Shown here in pieces: positions 8,295 to 16,537 of a DNA stretch of 48,342 bases. The stretch covers positions 1 through 48,342 of the forward strand of contig CAZPWS010000022.1 in the NCBI GenBank assembly GCA_964590225.1, read 5' to 3'. Source of the stretch: JAEUSG01 sp964590225. GTDB lineage: Bacteria > Fibrobacterota > OXYB2-FULL-49-7 > JAEUSG01. The notes below the pieces were generated by a model that made no database searches, was not told the DNA's origin, and saw nothing but the letters and a program-made list of their open reading frames with translations. The position numbers were made by a program, and so were the translations under genes. Position 1 is the stretch's first letter. Each line of letters opens with the position of its first letter.

Positions 8295-9293
8295 ATGGTG
8301 CAAAGCGAGCCGCTATTAAGTGTGAGAAATTTGTGTAAGTATTTCCCGATATCAGGGAAGGGCTTTTTTAATAAAATTGAAGGTGTCGCCAAGGCGGTTG
8401 ATGATGTCAGTTTCGATCTTTATCCGGGTCAAACACTTGGCATTGTTGGAGAAAGTGGTTCTGGAAAAACTACTACGGCTCGTTCAATATTGCGTGCTGT
8501 TAAACCTACTAGTGGAACTGTTAACTTCATGGTTGATGGTAAAATGGTTAATCTCACCAGTGTAACTGAGCGGGAGTTAAAGCCTTTGCGCACTAAGATG
8601 CAAATGATATTTCAGGATCCATTTTCTTCGCTTAATCCAAGAATGTCTGTACGGGATATTATTGGTGAACCTCTGCTTATTCATAAGGTTGCCAAGGGTA
8701 GTGAAATGGACGACCGAATTGTTGATATTCTTCAGAAAGTAGGTCTAAAAAAAGATCACCTTTTTCGGTATCCTCACGCTTTTAGTGGGGGGCAGCGGCA
8801 AAGAATCGGAATTGCCCGTTCGCTTGTTTTAAAACCATCTCTTGTAATTGCCGACGAGGCAGTGTCTGCACTTGATGTTTCTGTTCAAGCGCAGGTGATT
8901 AATTTGCTTGAGGACTTGCAGGAAGAATTTAAGTTGACTTATATATTTGTTGCGCATGATTTAAGTGTGATTCGACACATATGCGACCGTGTGGCCGTCA
9001 TGTACGCAGGGCGTATAATAGAGCTTGCCAATTCAGAGGATCTTTTTGTAAAACCAAAACACCCATATGCGAAAGCGCTGCTTTCTGCCATTCCGCACCC
9101 CGATCCAGATATTCCTATGAACTTTGACTTGTCGGGTGAGGTCGCCGACCCGGCAAATCTCCCAAAGGGGTGTGCCTTTTGTCCGCGGTGTGCTGAGAAG
9201 ATTGGAACTGTTTGCGAGGAGGAAGTTCCAAAACTTATCGAAAGCGAGCATGGCCGGTTTACCGCATGTCACCTGTTTAACGCTGTACACTGA
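8295..9293 (+). CDS. oppF: oligopeptide ABC transporter ATPase, OppF/DppF type
   Basis: Second ATPase, forming a heterodimer with OppD under the two permeases. ATG at 8295 is preferred to the longer open frame from 8262 because it starts just after the OppD stop and gives the usual OppF N-terminus (LLSVRNLCKYFPISG). Walker A GESGSGKTT, Q-loop MIFQDPFSSLNPRM, signature FSGGQRQRIGIAR, Walker B LVIADEAVSALD (Ala-Val where OppF usually has Pro-Val/Thr), switch AHDLSVI. The C-terminal extension again has Cys residues (CAFCPRCAEK, TVCEEE, FTACH). 332 residues, normal length. Confidence 0.93.
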   Translation: MVQSEPLLSVRNLCKYFPISGKGFFNKIEGVAKAVDDVSFDLYPGQTLGIVGESGSGKTTTARSILRAVKPTSGTVNFMVDGKMVNLTSVTERELKPLRTKMQMIFQDPFSSLNPRMSVRDIIGEPLLIHKVAKGSEMDDRIVDILQKVGLKKDHLFRYPHAFSGGQRQRIGIARSLVLKPSLVIADEAVSALDVSVQAQVINLLEDLQEEFKLTYIFVAHDLSVIRHICDRVAVMYAGRIIELANSEDLFVKPKHPYAKALLSAIPHPDPDIPMNFDLSGEVADPANLPKGCAFCPRCAEKIGTVCEEEVPKLIESEHGRFTACHLFNAVH

Positions 9294-9296
9294 TAA

Positions 9297-10898
9297 ATGG
9301 TTTCGATCGCAAAGCGAATCTCTGCTGGAAAGAGAATGGATATTATCTCCAGTTGTTATGTTTCGGTGAAGCGTTGTTTTGGCAGGGTTTTTTTACACAT
9401 TGATCCGGTCGGACTTCGAGAACTGGCTGAAAGGGCATTTTTTGAGCTTTCCTACTATCTTCGTCCGTCATACCTTAAAAAAATTGCTTCAATTCTGGAT
9501 GACCACGGGTCCTCAAATAACGATCGTTTTGTTGCCGCTTCGCTTCTTCAGAATGCGGTTATAGCAGCCGATGGTGTTTTGCCTCTATGTCAGGATACAG
9601 GAACAGCCCAGATAACCGCTTGGAAAGGAGAGAGGGTACAGACTAATTCGAATGACGCAGATTGGCTTAGTAAGGGTATTAAGGGGGCATATACAAAAAA
9701 TCCTTTTCGTTTTTCCCAAATAATGCCTTTGTCAATGTTTGAAGAATTGAACAGTGGAACGAATCTGCCTGCGCAAATCGATATATCTTCCGTTGAAGGT
9801 GATGAGTATGAGTTTCTTTTTGTGGCAAAAGGTGGTGGATCCGCTAATAAGACCGCCTTCTACGCCGAGACACCTGCTATTCTTGCTAAGGAAGCTCTCA
9901 CTCTTTTTCTTAAGCAAAAGATACCTTCCATTGGTGTCGCTGCCTGCCCTCCTTACATTTTATCCGTTGTTATTGGCGGAACATCGCCGGAGTGCAATCT
10001 TAAGATTAATAAAATGACATCCACCGGTTCTTTAGATCACTTACCAGCTAAGGGTAGTGGTAAAAGAGCAATGTATAGGGATATTGAATGGGAAAGAGTG
10101 GTAATGGATATTGCAGAAAAGAGTGGACTTGGCGCACAATTTATTGGAAAGCACTTCGCAATTGATGCTCGTGTTATACGGTTGTCAAGACACGCAGCCT
10201 CTGTGCCAATAAGTATAGGGGTTAGCTGTAATGCACACAGAAATATTACTGGTCGAATAACTAAGGAGGGTGTTTTTCTTGAAAGGCTTGAAAAGAATCC
10301 TGCAAAATATTTCGATAAATGTGCAGTGGCTGTGTCTGCCACAGAGGTGGTTGACCTAAATAGGCCAATCGATGAGCTTGTTGCAATATTTGGCAAATAT
10401 AGTGTTGGGAAAGTGCTAAGTTTAGATGGGAATATTATAGTAGCCAGGGATGCTGCGCACGCAAGATGGTATCGAAGGTTGCAGTCTGGCAAAAACATGC
10501 CTGATTATCTCGTAAATTCTCCTATATACTATGCTGGTCCCGCCAATACGCCTAAAACGGGAAATTTTGTTTCGGGTAGTTTTGGGCCTACAACTGCGGC
10601 AAGGATGGATGCGTATCTTGAGTCTTTATTGAGGGTAGGTTTGTCGAGAATAACTATCGCAAAGGGAAATAGAAGCCCCTTTGTATCTGAATTGTGCAGG
10701 AAATACAACGGGTTTTATTTTGGCACAGTAGGGGGTGCCGCTGCACTTATAGCTAAAAATCATATTGTGGAGAGTAGGATAATTGACTATCACGAGCTTG
10801 GTATGGAAGCAGTGAGACTGATAAGAGTGCACAATCTGCCGGTTATTATGATTTGTGACAATAAAGGGAATAACCTTTATTCCGGCAGGAGTTATTGA
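9297..10898 (+). CDS. fumA: fumarate hydratase, class I ([4Fe-4S], single-chain)
   Basis: Interconverts fumarate and L-malate in the citric-acid cycle or its reductive branch, in the cytoplasm, using an oxygen-sensitive [4Fe-4S] cluster. Alpha and beta parts are in one chain of 533 residues. The N-part has LRPSYLKKIASIL, GVLPLCQDTGTA and VIGGTSPECNLKINKM; the C-part has NTPKTGNFVSGSFGPTTAARMD and FGTVGGAAALIAKNHI. Candidate cluster ligands are Cys98, Cys217 and Cys311; their spacing (119 and 94) matches, as I recall, the three ligand cysteines of the crystallised Leishmania enzyme. The start may be ATG 9297 or 9336. The gene begins 3 nt after oppF, so it may be read with the importer. A link to peptide or amino-acid catabolism is only a guess. 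Confidence 0.93.
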   Translation: MVSIAKRISAGKRMDIISSCYVSVKRCFGRVFLHIDPVGLRELAERAFFELSYYLRPSYLKKIASILDDHGSSNNDRFVAASLLQNAVIAADGVLPLCQDTGTAQITAWKGERVQTNSNDADWLSKGIKGAYTKNPFRFSQIMPLSMFEELNSGTNLPAQIDISSVEGDEYEFLFVAKGGGSANKTAFYAETPAILAKEALTLFLKQKIPSIGVAACPPYILSVVIGGTSPECNLKINKMTSTGSLDHLPAKGSGKRAMYRDIEWERVVMDIAEKSGLGAQFIGKHFAIDARVIRLSRHAASVPISIGVSCNAHRNITGRITKEGVFLERLEKNPAKYFDKCAVAVSATEVVDLNRPIDELVAIFGKYSVGKVLSLDGNIIVARDAAHARWYRRLQSGKNMPDYLVNSPIYYAGPANTPKTGNFVSGSFGPTTAARMDAYLESLLRVGLSRITIAKGNRSPFVSELCRKYNGFYFGTVGGAAALIAKNHIVESRIIDYHELGMEAVRLIRVHNLPVIMICDNKGNNLYSGRSY

Positions 10899-10919
10899 GT
10901 ATCTTTAGACCTAAAAAAC

Positions 10920-12380
10920 ATGCGAATACTTGCTTTAAATCCACCATTCCATGACCACTTCTCGCGAGAGATGCGCAGCCCTGCGGTTACAAAGAGTGGG
11001 ACACTTTATTATCCCATGTGGCTTGCATATGCTGTTGGTGCGCTTGAAAAGAATGGTCATAAAGTTTTGTTTATCGATGCTCCTGCTTTGTGCATTGATA
11101 CTGCGGCAGTTATTGGCATGGCTAAACCGTTTCGGCCTGAAATGGTAATAATCGATACCAGCACTCCAAGTATATACAACGATATTCATGTAGCAGGAGA
11201 ACTGAAGGAGGCTTTTAACGGAATCTTTTCGTTGCTGGTTGGTCCCCATGTTTCTGCGGAACCAGATGATTCCTTAAATCATAGCAGTTTTGTTGATGCT
11301 GTGGCAATTGGTGAATACGATATCACTGTTGTAGAACTTGCGGCAGCTATAGAAAACAAGGAGGATATTAAGAGCGTTGCGGGACTTGCAGTTAAACAGA
11401 ATGGTAAGGTTATAAGGACCAATCATAGAAATCACATGGAATCAATTGATGAACTTCCATTTGTCTCCTCTGTTTATAAAAAACATCTCGACTACACTAA
11501 ATATTTTTACGGTCACTCTTTACATCCACTTGTTGTTATGGTAACGGGACGAGGGTGCCCTTTTCTTTGTACCTACTGTGTTTATCCTCAGACTATGCAC
11601 GGGCGTAAATACAGGAATAGAAGTGTAGAAAATGTTGTATTGGAGTTTGAGTATATTTACGCTAATTTTCCTGAAATCAGGGAAATAATGATTGAGGATG
11701 ACACTCTTACTGTCAATAAAGAAAGATGCAGGCAGCTTTCAAGAGAGCTTATTAGTAGGGGATTAAACAGGATTCCTTGGTCGGCTAATTCCAGGGCGGA
11801 TGTTGATTATGAGACCATGTCCCTGATGAAACAGGCCGGATGCCGCCTTTTTTGCGTTGGATTTGAGAGTGGAGATCAGAGGATTCTGGACAATATAAAA
11901 AAAGGTACCAATATTGATAGAATACGGAGGTTTTCTGTTGACGCTCGTAAAGCTGGAATAATGATCCATGGCTGTTTTATGGTTGGAAATAGGGGTGAAA
12001 CGAGGGAATCGCTCGATCGAACGCTTAAGTTTGCGCTTGAACTTAACCCTGATACTGCGCAGTTTTTTCCAATTATGGTTTATCCGGGCACGGATGATTA
12101 CGAATGGGTCAAGGAAAAGGGCTACCTTGTTTCGAGCGATTTCTCAAAGTGGGTAACGGAAAAAGGGCTGCATAATTCGGTTGTCTCAAATCCAGAACTA
12201 TCATACAAAGAGCTCGTAAATTTTTGTGACATGGCTCGAAAGAAGTTTTATCTTCGGCCAAGATACATATTTTTAAAAATAAAACAATCGATTTCGCATC
12301 CGGCTGAGGGGCTAAGGAATATTAAAGCATTTAAAGTTTTTGTCAAGCATCTTTTGCGTCGGCCAGTTTATAATTCCTAA
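10920..12380 (+). CDS. B12-binding-type radical SAM enzyme, substrate unknown
   Basis: A 486-residue radical SAM protein with an N-terminal cobalamin-binding-like Rossmann domain (about 1-150; MRILALNPPF, YYPMWLAYAVGALEKNGHKVLFIDAP) and a radical SAM core whose cluster motif is C213-x3-C217-x2-C220 (GRGCPFLCTYC). Later core motifs include IEDDTLTVNKERC and GFESGDQRILDNIKKGT. Such proteins perform methylations or ring and chain rearrangements on lipids, cofactors or antibiotics. The opening resembles the HpnJ and BchE-like groups, but nothing here identifies a substrate. It starts 21 bp after the fumarase gene without a visible terminator. The gene converges with the prepilin peptidase gene; only 11 bp separate the stops. 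Confidence 0.85.
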   Translation: MRILALNPPFHDHFSREMRSPAVTKSGTLYYPMWLAYAVGALEKNGHKVLFIDAPALCIDTAAVIGMAKPFRPEMVIIDTSTPSIYNDIHVAGELKEAFNGIFSLLVGPHVSAEPDDSLNHSSFVDAVAIGEYDITVVELAAAIENKEDIKSVAGLAVKQNGKVIRTNHRNHMESIDELPFVSSVYKKHLDYTKYFYGHSLHPLVVMVTGRGCPFLCTYCVYPQTMHGRKYRNRSVENVVLEFEYIYANFPEIREIMIEDDTLTVNKERCRQLSRELISRGLNRIPWSANSRADVDYETMSLMKQAGCRLFCVGFESGDQRILDNIKKGTNIDRIRRFSVDARKAGIMIHGCFMVGNRGETRESLDRTLKFALELNPDTAQFFPIMVYPGTDDYEWVKEKGYLVSSDFSKWVTEKGLHNSVVSNPELSYKELVNFCDMARKKFYLRPRYIFLKIKQSISHPAEGLRNIKAFKVFVKHLLRRPVYNS

Positions 12381-12391
12381 AAATTCAGCAT

Positions 12392-12847
12392 TTACTGCAT
12401 CTGTTCAATTAATATAGTTGCGACGAAGCCTATTGCTATAAATGGACCAAATGGAAGCGATTCTCCCATGAATTTTTTTGTAAATGGGTAGCGGATGGCA
12501 ATGTAAATCAGCGATGACACTGATGCTGAAAAAATCAATGGAAACACAAGAAATGGTCCAAGAGCAGCGCCAAGTGCGGCCATAAGTTTAATATCTCCAC
12601 CTCCCATCGTCTCTTTTTTGAGGATTTTTTCTGACACTATTGCTGATAAAAGAAGGAAACCGCCTCCAACAAGTGCACCTGTAATACTGTTGATGAACGA
12701 TGTTAATCCGTAGTAACCACTTATTGTAAGATTGATGCCAAGCATCGATAGCGTGAGCTTGTCAGGGAGTATTCTTCTTTTAATATCGACGACAACAAGT
12801 GGGACCAAAATAATAATTGATATTGTAATCGCAATGGGTGATGTCAA
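12392..12847 (-). CDS. type IV prepilin peptidase (A24 family), short form
   Basis: Membrane aspartyl protease that cuts the leader of type IV pilins and type II secretion pseudopilins. Both catalytic Asp motifs are present: DIKRRILPDKLTL and the GxGD-type GGGDIKLMAALG. The N-terminal zinc-binding/methyltransferase domain of full PilD is absent, leaving only the peptidase core of about 151 residues, as in short archaeal-like and Flp/Tad forms. The start is doubtful. TTG at 12847 overlaps the stop of the upstream gene (TTGA) and begins just before the first membrane segment; a TTG at 12883 would add a basic 12-residue extension. Neither has a clear ribosome binding site, so coupling to the upstream gene is likely. 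No pilin genes lie in the window. Confidence 0.85.
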   Translation of the reverse strand: MTSPIAITISIIILVPLVVVDIKRRILPDKLTLSMLGINLTISGYYGLTSFINSITGALVGGGFLLLSAIVSEKILKKETMGGGDIKLMAALGAALGPFLVFPLIFSASVSSLIYIAIRYPFTKKFMGESLPFGPFIAIGFVATILIEQMQ

Positions 12848-14823
12848 GGTCGTATTGCTACACCGTCTTCGTCTGAAAGACAAAATGCAATTACATTATT
12901 CATGAATCTTGAAGCCTGCTCCATACCAACAGGATTGTTAATGTCGCCAAGACCTGCTATAACTCCTGCCCCCTCTGTGTAAAGTAGTACCATACGGCTT
13001 CCAAGATAATAACCAAATGCCGCGTTACCGAATGGGCGGTTTTGCCAGTAAGATGATGCCGCCTCAATTGCACAAATAGGCACATTTCGAAAATTGTGAA
13101 CGACACCCATTAGAGGATGTTTTTCGTCAAGCTTTCGTAGTTTGCCTACATGCGCAACAACAGTTTTTTGAAATAAGCCAGCCTCCATTTGTGCGAAATA
13201 GACACCGCTCTCAACAGGTTCGCCGTCGTTATTATCACAATTCCATACAAATGCGTTTTCTTCCGTTATGTATGTTCCTGCGGGCATGAGATTTTCTCTC
13301 GTCCAAACGAATTGTTTTACTGGTATGCCGAGTCTATTAAAGAACCGTATGGTAGCTGGTGTGCTTTGCGGAACAATAACAGGCAGTTTTATTTGTGGGT
13401 GAACAAACTGTAGTAGAGGTTCATTAAAAGAAAAACCCTGTACCCTTCTGTCGTCTGTAGATAATTTGCTGAATACTGCGCTATCTTTTTCAGATAGTAT
13501 GCCTTTCTCGTCAAATTTCATGAGGTTGCTAATGAAAGACCTGCACGATTTATGAAGATCCTTTACATTTGCAGTAGCAATGCCAGGATCGTCAACCCAT
13601 ATGAAGCCGCCATTCCTTACATAAGTACGCAAAATCTCCATGTTTTCTTCGCTTATTTGTTCGAGGCCAATGATATTCGCAACAACAATTAGTGGGTTTT
13701 CAAGGGCCTGTGCTTCTGCGAAGAAGCGGTATATTTGGCGAGTTTGTCTTAAGAGCAAGGTCTCTTGCATGTCTGCATTTAGCGCCCTTGCCGAGTTTAT
13801 TGCGTCTATTAGGCCTCGCTTACGCCACTCCCGTAGAACATTTCTCTTCTCGATGCTTTTGATTAGCATATCAGGCGGCAGTATTTCAGGTGTTTCTATT
13901 TCGTATTTCTTCCGAATATAGGTATGAATAGCCTTTTGAACATCGTCCACGAAATCATTCTTGCCACTTATTTTGTTTCGCTCTAATTTTTCGATGGCAT
14001 GACTTATAAAACCAAGCGCGGAAGATTCATGATACACTGATGTGGAGTCAATTGCCACAGCCCCTTTGGTTCTGATATTGGTGACCCAATCGTCATAGGA
14101 TACATCCATTGGCAGCGATATAGTGTTGTCCGTTACCTGTATTTGTGTGTTTGATCTTAGCCATTGCCGTGCCCTATCGAACGAACTGTACTTCTTGAAT
14201 ATATAGTCCCATGATTCTCGTGAATTGAGTACATCCTGGTCGCTGGTTGCTGTTGTTGCTTTGGTACTTGTAGAGCGTCCTGTGGCACCGAGCGTTGTAA
14301 CGCCAGGAGTGTTTATAAGGCAGAGGCTAAGCCTCGCTCGCATCCTTTTACCGATGCCAGAGACTCTTGTTCCTCTGCCTCTGTCCATGAAATCTGGAAT
14401 GCCTATTTGACTAAGAATATCTGAAGTGACATTTTTAACCTGTGATGCGTCAAGGTTAAATGTTCGGGATGAGTAGTTTTGTGCCATATTAGTGAAATTC
14501 ACAGCGCCGACATCAGAGCCAATTGAAGAAAATTCTTTAAATGATGGGGTAAATCCGGGGTCTATCCTTGTCTGTGTTCTTATTTCAAATTTAGGTATGA
14601 TATTTGACGGTTTCATGGTTTGGGCTTTGCTCATAGGTGGTTTCGGTGGCGGCGGAGGTGGTTGTGTTTTGCCTGTTGCTGCCTCAATAATGTAATCCAT
14701 GGTTTTATGGCCGGCATCGGTATTAAAAAATATAATGGCAACGATTACATGAAGCGCAACTGCTATGAGTAGCCCGGTTCTGGATGCCCCCTTGTATGAC
14801 TCTCTCCTGTTGATTACTGGCAT
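12844..14823 (-). CDS. TonB-like anchored protein with FlgD-like and DUF4159-like domains
   Basis: A 659-residue inner-membrane protein with one N-terminal membrane segment (about 16-34, GLLIAVALHVIVAIIFF) and a proline-rich stretch (QPPPPPPKPP, 54-63), the same start as TonB/AgmX-like transducers. A low-complexity middle (about 80-200) and a helical part follow. The C-terminal 280 residues look like DUF4159: IVVANIIGLEQISEENMEILRTYVRNGGFIWVDDPG (375-413) and HPLMG plus GSRMVLLYTEGAGVIAGLGD (569-627). Between these halves, about 485-558, sits a FlgD-type Ig-like fold (GIPVKQF, AGTY, FVWNCDNNDGEPVESGVYFAQMEAG). Function unknown. Divergent from the motor operon across a 196-bp shared upstream region, so a role with that machine is plausible but inferred. 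Confidence 0.65.
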   Translation of the reverse strand: MPVINRRESYKGASRTGLLIAVALHVIVAIIFFNTDAGHKTMDYIIEAATGKTQPPPPPPKPPMSKAQTMKPSNIIPKFEIRTQTRIDPGFTPSFKEFSSIGSDVGAVNFTNMAQNYSSRTFNLDASQVKNVTSDILSQIGIPDFMDRGRGTRVSGIGKRMRARLSLCLINTPGVTTLGATGRSTSTKATTATSDQDVLNSRESWDYIFKKYSSFDRARQWLRSNTQIQVTDNTISLPMDVSYDDWVTNIRTKGAVAIDSTSVYHESSALGFISHAIEKLERNKISGKNDFVDDVQKAIHTYIRKKYEIETPEILPPDMLIKSIEKRNVLREWRKRGLIDAINSARALNADMQETLLLRQTRQIYRFFAEAQALENPLIVVANIIGLEQISEENMEILRTYVRNGGFIWVDDPGIATANVKDLHKSCRSFISNLMKFDEKGILSEKDSAVFSKLSTDDRRVQGFSFNEPLLQFVHPQIKLPVIVPQSTPATIRFFNRLGIPVKQFVWTRENLMPAGTYITEENAFVWNCDNNDGEPVESGVYFAQMEAGLFQKTVVAHVGKLRKLDEKHPLMGVVHNFRNVPICAIEAASSYWQNRPFGNAAFGYYLGSRMVLLYTEGAGVIAGLGDINNPVGMEQASRFMNNVIAFCLSDEDGVAIRP

Positions 14824-14905
14824 AAGTTATTGTATCCTATTCATTTTAAATGATGCTGTAGAAGAAAATAACAGATTTGTTCGTAATTTCAAATATTTCA
14901 TTTTA

Positions 14906-14934
14906 TTGACACTGTTGGGGCAAAGTTTTATATT
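14906..14934 (+). promoter_or_regulatory. strong sigma-70 promoter of the motor operon
   Basis: A perfect TTGACA (14906-14911), a 17-bp spacer and TATATT (14929-14934) make this the best promoter seen in the window. Transcription would begin near 14941, about 79 nt before the ATG at 15020. It lies in the 196-bp region between the divergent TonB-like gene and the OmpA gene. I found no equally clear promoter for the minus-strand gene. Confidence 0.8.
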
Positions 14935-14959
14935 GGAAAGGAATCTGTAGTTTTTGGGG

Positions 14960-14987
14960 CGGACATCGGGATTTTTTCCTTTGTCCG
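14960..14987 (+). promoter_or_regulatory. stem-loop in the 5' leader of the motor operon
   Basis: CGGACA at 14960-14965 pairs with TGTCCG at 14982-14987 around a 16-nt loop. It begins about 20 nt into the predicted transcript. It could stabilise the mRNA or affect translation. No known riboswitch class was recognised, and a T-run after the stem is lacking, so it is not a simple terminator. Confidence 0.35.
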
Positions 14988-15019
14988 TGATTTCGTTGTA
15001 CTTTATCGAAGTGAAAAAC

Positions 15020-16522
15020 ATGAAACAAAAGAGAATCGTTTTGCTGATTATTCTGGCAGGTTGTCTTTTCCCTGCCTCGCTTTTTGCAGTAACCCTTCAG
15101 GTACCGCAACAGTTTCGTACAATCCATGAAGCGCTTTTAAAAGCTCAGCCAGGCGATACCGTTCTTGTGGCAAAGGGCGAGTATTATGAAAATATCGCTA
15201 TGGTTGACGATGTCGTTATTAGAGGAGAAGATCAGCGGTCAACCATACTAAACGGTGGGCGTAAGGGAGAGGCCGTCGTGCTTGGTGCCGATCGCGGTGT
15301 TATCGAAAATTTCACCATCCGAAATGGCCGTTTTGGCGTGTTATGTAAAGCAACTTCGCCGATAATCCAGAATTGCATAATAATTGACAACAAGGGGACA
15401 GGCGTAATGGCGGTTATGGGGCTGCCTCAGATTAATAATTGCGTTATTATGAGGAATCGCTGGTCTGGCGTATTTTTGCAGTCTGTAAAGGCTATTGACA
15501 CGCAGATCGAAAATAATGTCATAATCGAAAACGGAAAGAGTGGAGTTCACTGTGCGAATGCAACACAGGTTCTTATCCGTAACAACATACTTATGAATAA
15601 CGATGAGTATGGTATCTATTGCGATCGGGAAGCAAAACGAACAAGAATTGTTTACAATAACTTTTTCCAGAATATGCTATCTGGAACAAGTTTTTTTGCG
15701 ATAGAGAACAAAACCAATATGCATAAGATTCCAATGTTTCGCAATCCGGTTATGACCATCCCAGATTTTGACTATTACTGTAAAGGGGTTTCGCCGATGC
15801 TCAGTGCTGGCGAAAACAGAATCGATATTGGGCTCTTAACCGTACAGCAGAGAGAGATGGTCTCGCAGGATAGGGATAACGATGGTATTCCTGACGATAG
15901 AGATCAATGTCCCGATATTCCTGAAGATGTTGATGGTTTTGAGGATGAAGACGGCTGCCCGGATTATGATAACGATGGTGACGGAATATACGACCATGTT
16001 GACCAGTGTCCTAACGATCCGGAGGATAAAGATGGTTTTCAGGATGAGGATGGCTGTCCAGATCCTGATAATGATGGCGATGGAATTCCAGATGTTCAAG
16101 ATGCTTGCCCAAATGATCCAGAAACATTCAACGGATACAAGGATGAGGATGGCTGTCCCGATGAAAAGCCAACGGAAATAAAGGCCTCTTTTTCGTTGGA
16201 AGGTATTAACTTTAAAACTGGCAGCGCTGAGCTTATGGATGAGTCTTACATGATTATTGATAAGGTCTTTAATTCTCTTGAGGCTTTCCCGAATGTTAAA
16301 GTAGAAATAAGAGGACATACCGACAATGTCGGGGCGGCTGCCGCTAACTATGTTCTTTCGCAGGATAGAGCTCAGGCAGTTAAGGATTATCTTGTCAATA
16401 GGGGGATAGATACAAAACGAATTAAGGTTAAGGGAATGGGAGAAAGCGAGCCAATTGCAAGCAATAGAACTGCCGTTGGGCGTGCAAAGAACAGAAGAAT
16501 TGAATTTGTCCGAATCAATTAA
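15020..16522 (+). CDS. OmpA-family protein with beta-helix and thrombospondin type 3 repeats
   Basis: A 500-residue envelope protein. Signal peptide 1-22 (MKQKRIVLLIILAGCLFPASLFA). Residues about 25-255 form a right-handed beta-helix of the NosD/pectate-lyase type (FRTIHEALLKAQPGDTVLVA, then repeated short strands such as VIMRNRWSGVFLQ). Residues 284-381 are Asp-rich calcium-binding TSP3 repeats. The C-terminal 110 residues are an OmpA peptidoglycan-binding domain (INFKTGSAEL, IRGHTDNVGAAAAN, LSQDRAQAVKDYLVNRGI, RAKNRRIEFVRI). ATG 15020 was chosen for the signal peptide; the open frame extends further upstream. It heads the motor operon. A likely role is tying an outer-membrane assembly to the cell wall, comparable in position to the OmpA-like GltH of gliding clusters (inference). 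Confidence 0.85.
   Translation: MKQKRIVLLIILAGCLFPASLFAVTLQVPQQFRTIHEALLKAQPGDTVLVAKGEYYENIAMVDDVVIRGEDQRSTILNGGRKGEAVVLGADRGVIENFTIRNGRFGVLCKATSPIIQNCIIIDNKGTGVMAVMGLPQINNCVIMRNRWSGVFLQSVKAIDTQIENNVIIENGKSGVHCANATQVLIRNNILMNNDEYGIYCDREAKRTRIVYNNFFQNMLSGTSFFAIENKTNMHKIPMFRNPVMTIPDFDYYCKGVSPMLSAGENRIDIGLLTVQQREMVSQDRDNDGIPDDRDQCPDIPEDVDGFEDEDGCPDYDNDGDGIYDHVDQCPNDPEDKDGFQDEDGCPDPDNDGDGIPDVQDACPNDPETFNGYKDEDGCPDEKPTEIKASFSLEGINFKTGSAELMDESYMIIDKVFNSLEAFPNVKVEIRGHTDNVGAAAANYVLSQDRAQAVKDYLVNRGIDTKRIKVKGMGESEPIASNRTAVGRAKNRRIEFVRIN
15869..16162 (+). repeat. thrombospondin type 3 (calcium-binding) repeat tract inside the OmpA gene
   Basis: Three to four coding repeats of roughly 26-36 residues follow the pattern DxDNDGIxDxxDxCPxxPExxxGxxDEDGCPD. 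The DNA is also repetitive (gatgaggatggctg and gataatgatgg recur). TSP3 repeats bind calcium through their Asp side chains and form a stiff linker, here between the beta-helix and the OmpA domain. Confidence 0.9.
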
Positions 16523-16537
16523 AGGGAAACAAGAAAT

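Noticed and set aside
14960..14987. Riboswitch in the motor-operon leader
   Set aside because: The leader is about 79 nt with a single simple stem and no conserved riboswitch core that I recognise.
15869..16162. Short repeated DNA as a possible CRISPR or minisatellite
   Set aside because: The repeats keep the reading frame and encode TSP3 calcium-binding motifs; there are no constant repeats with unique spacers.
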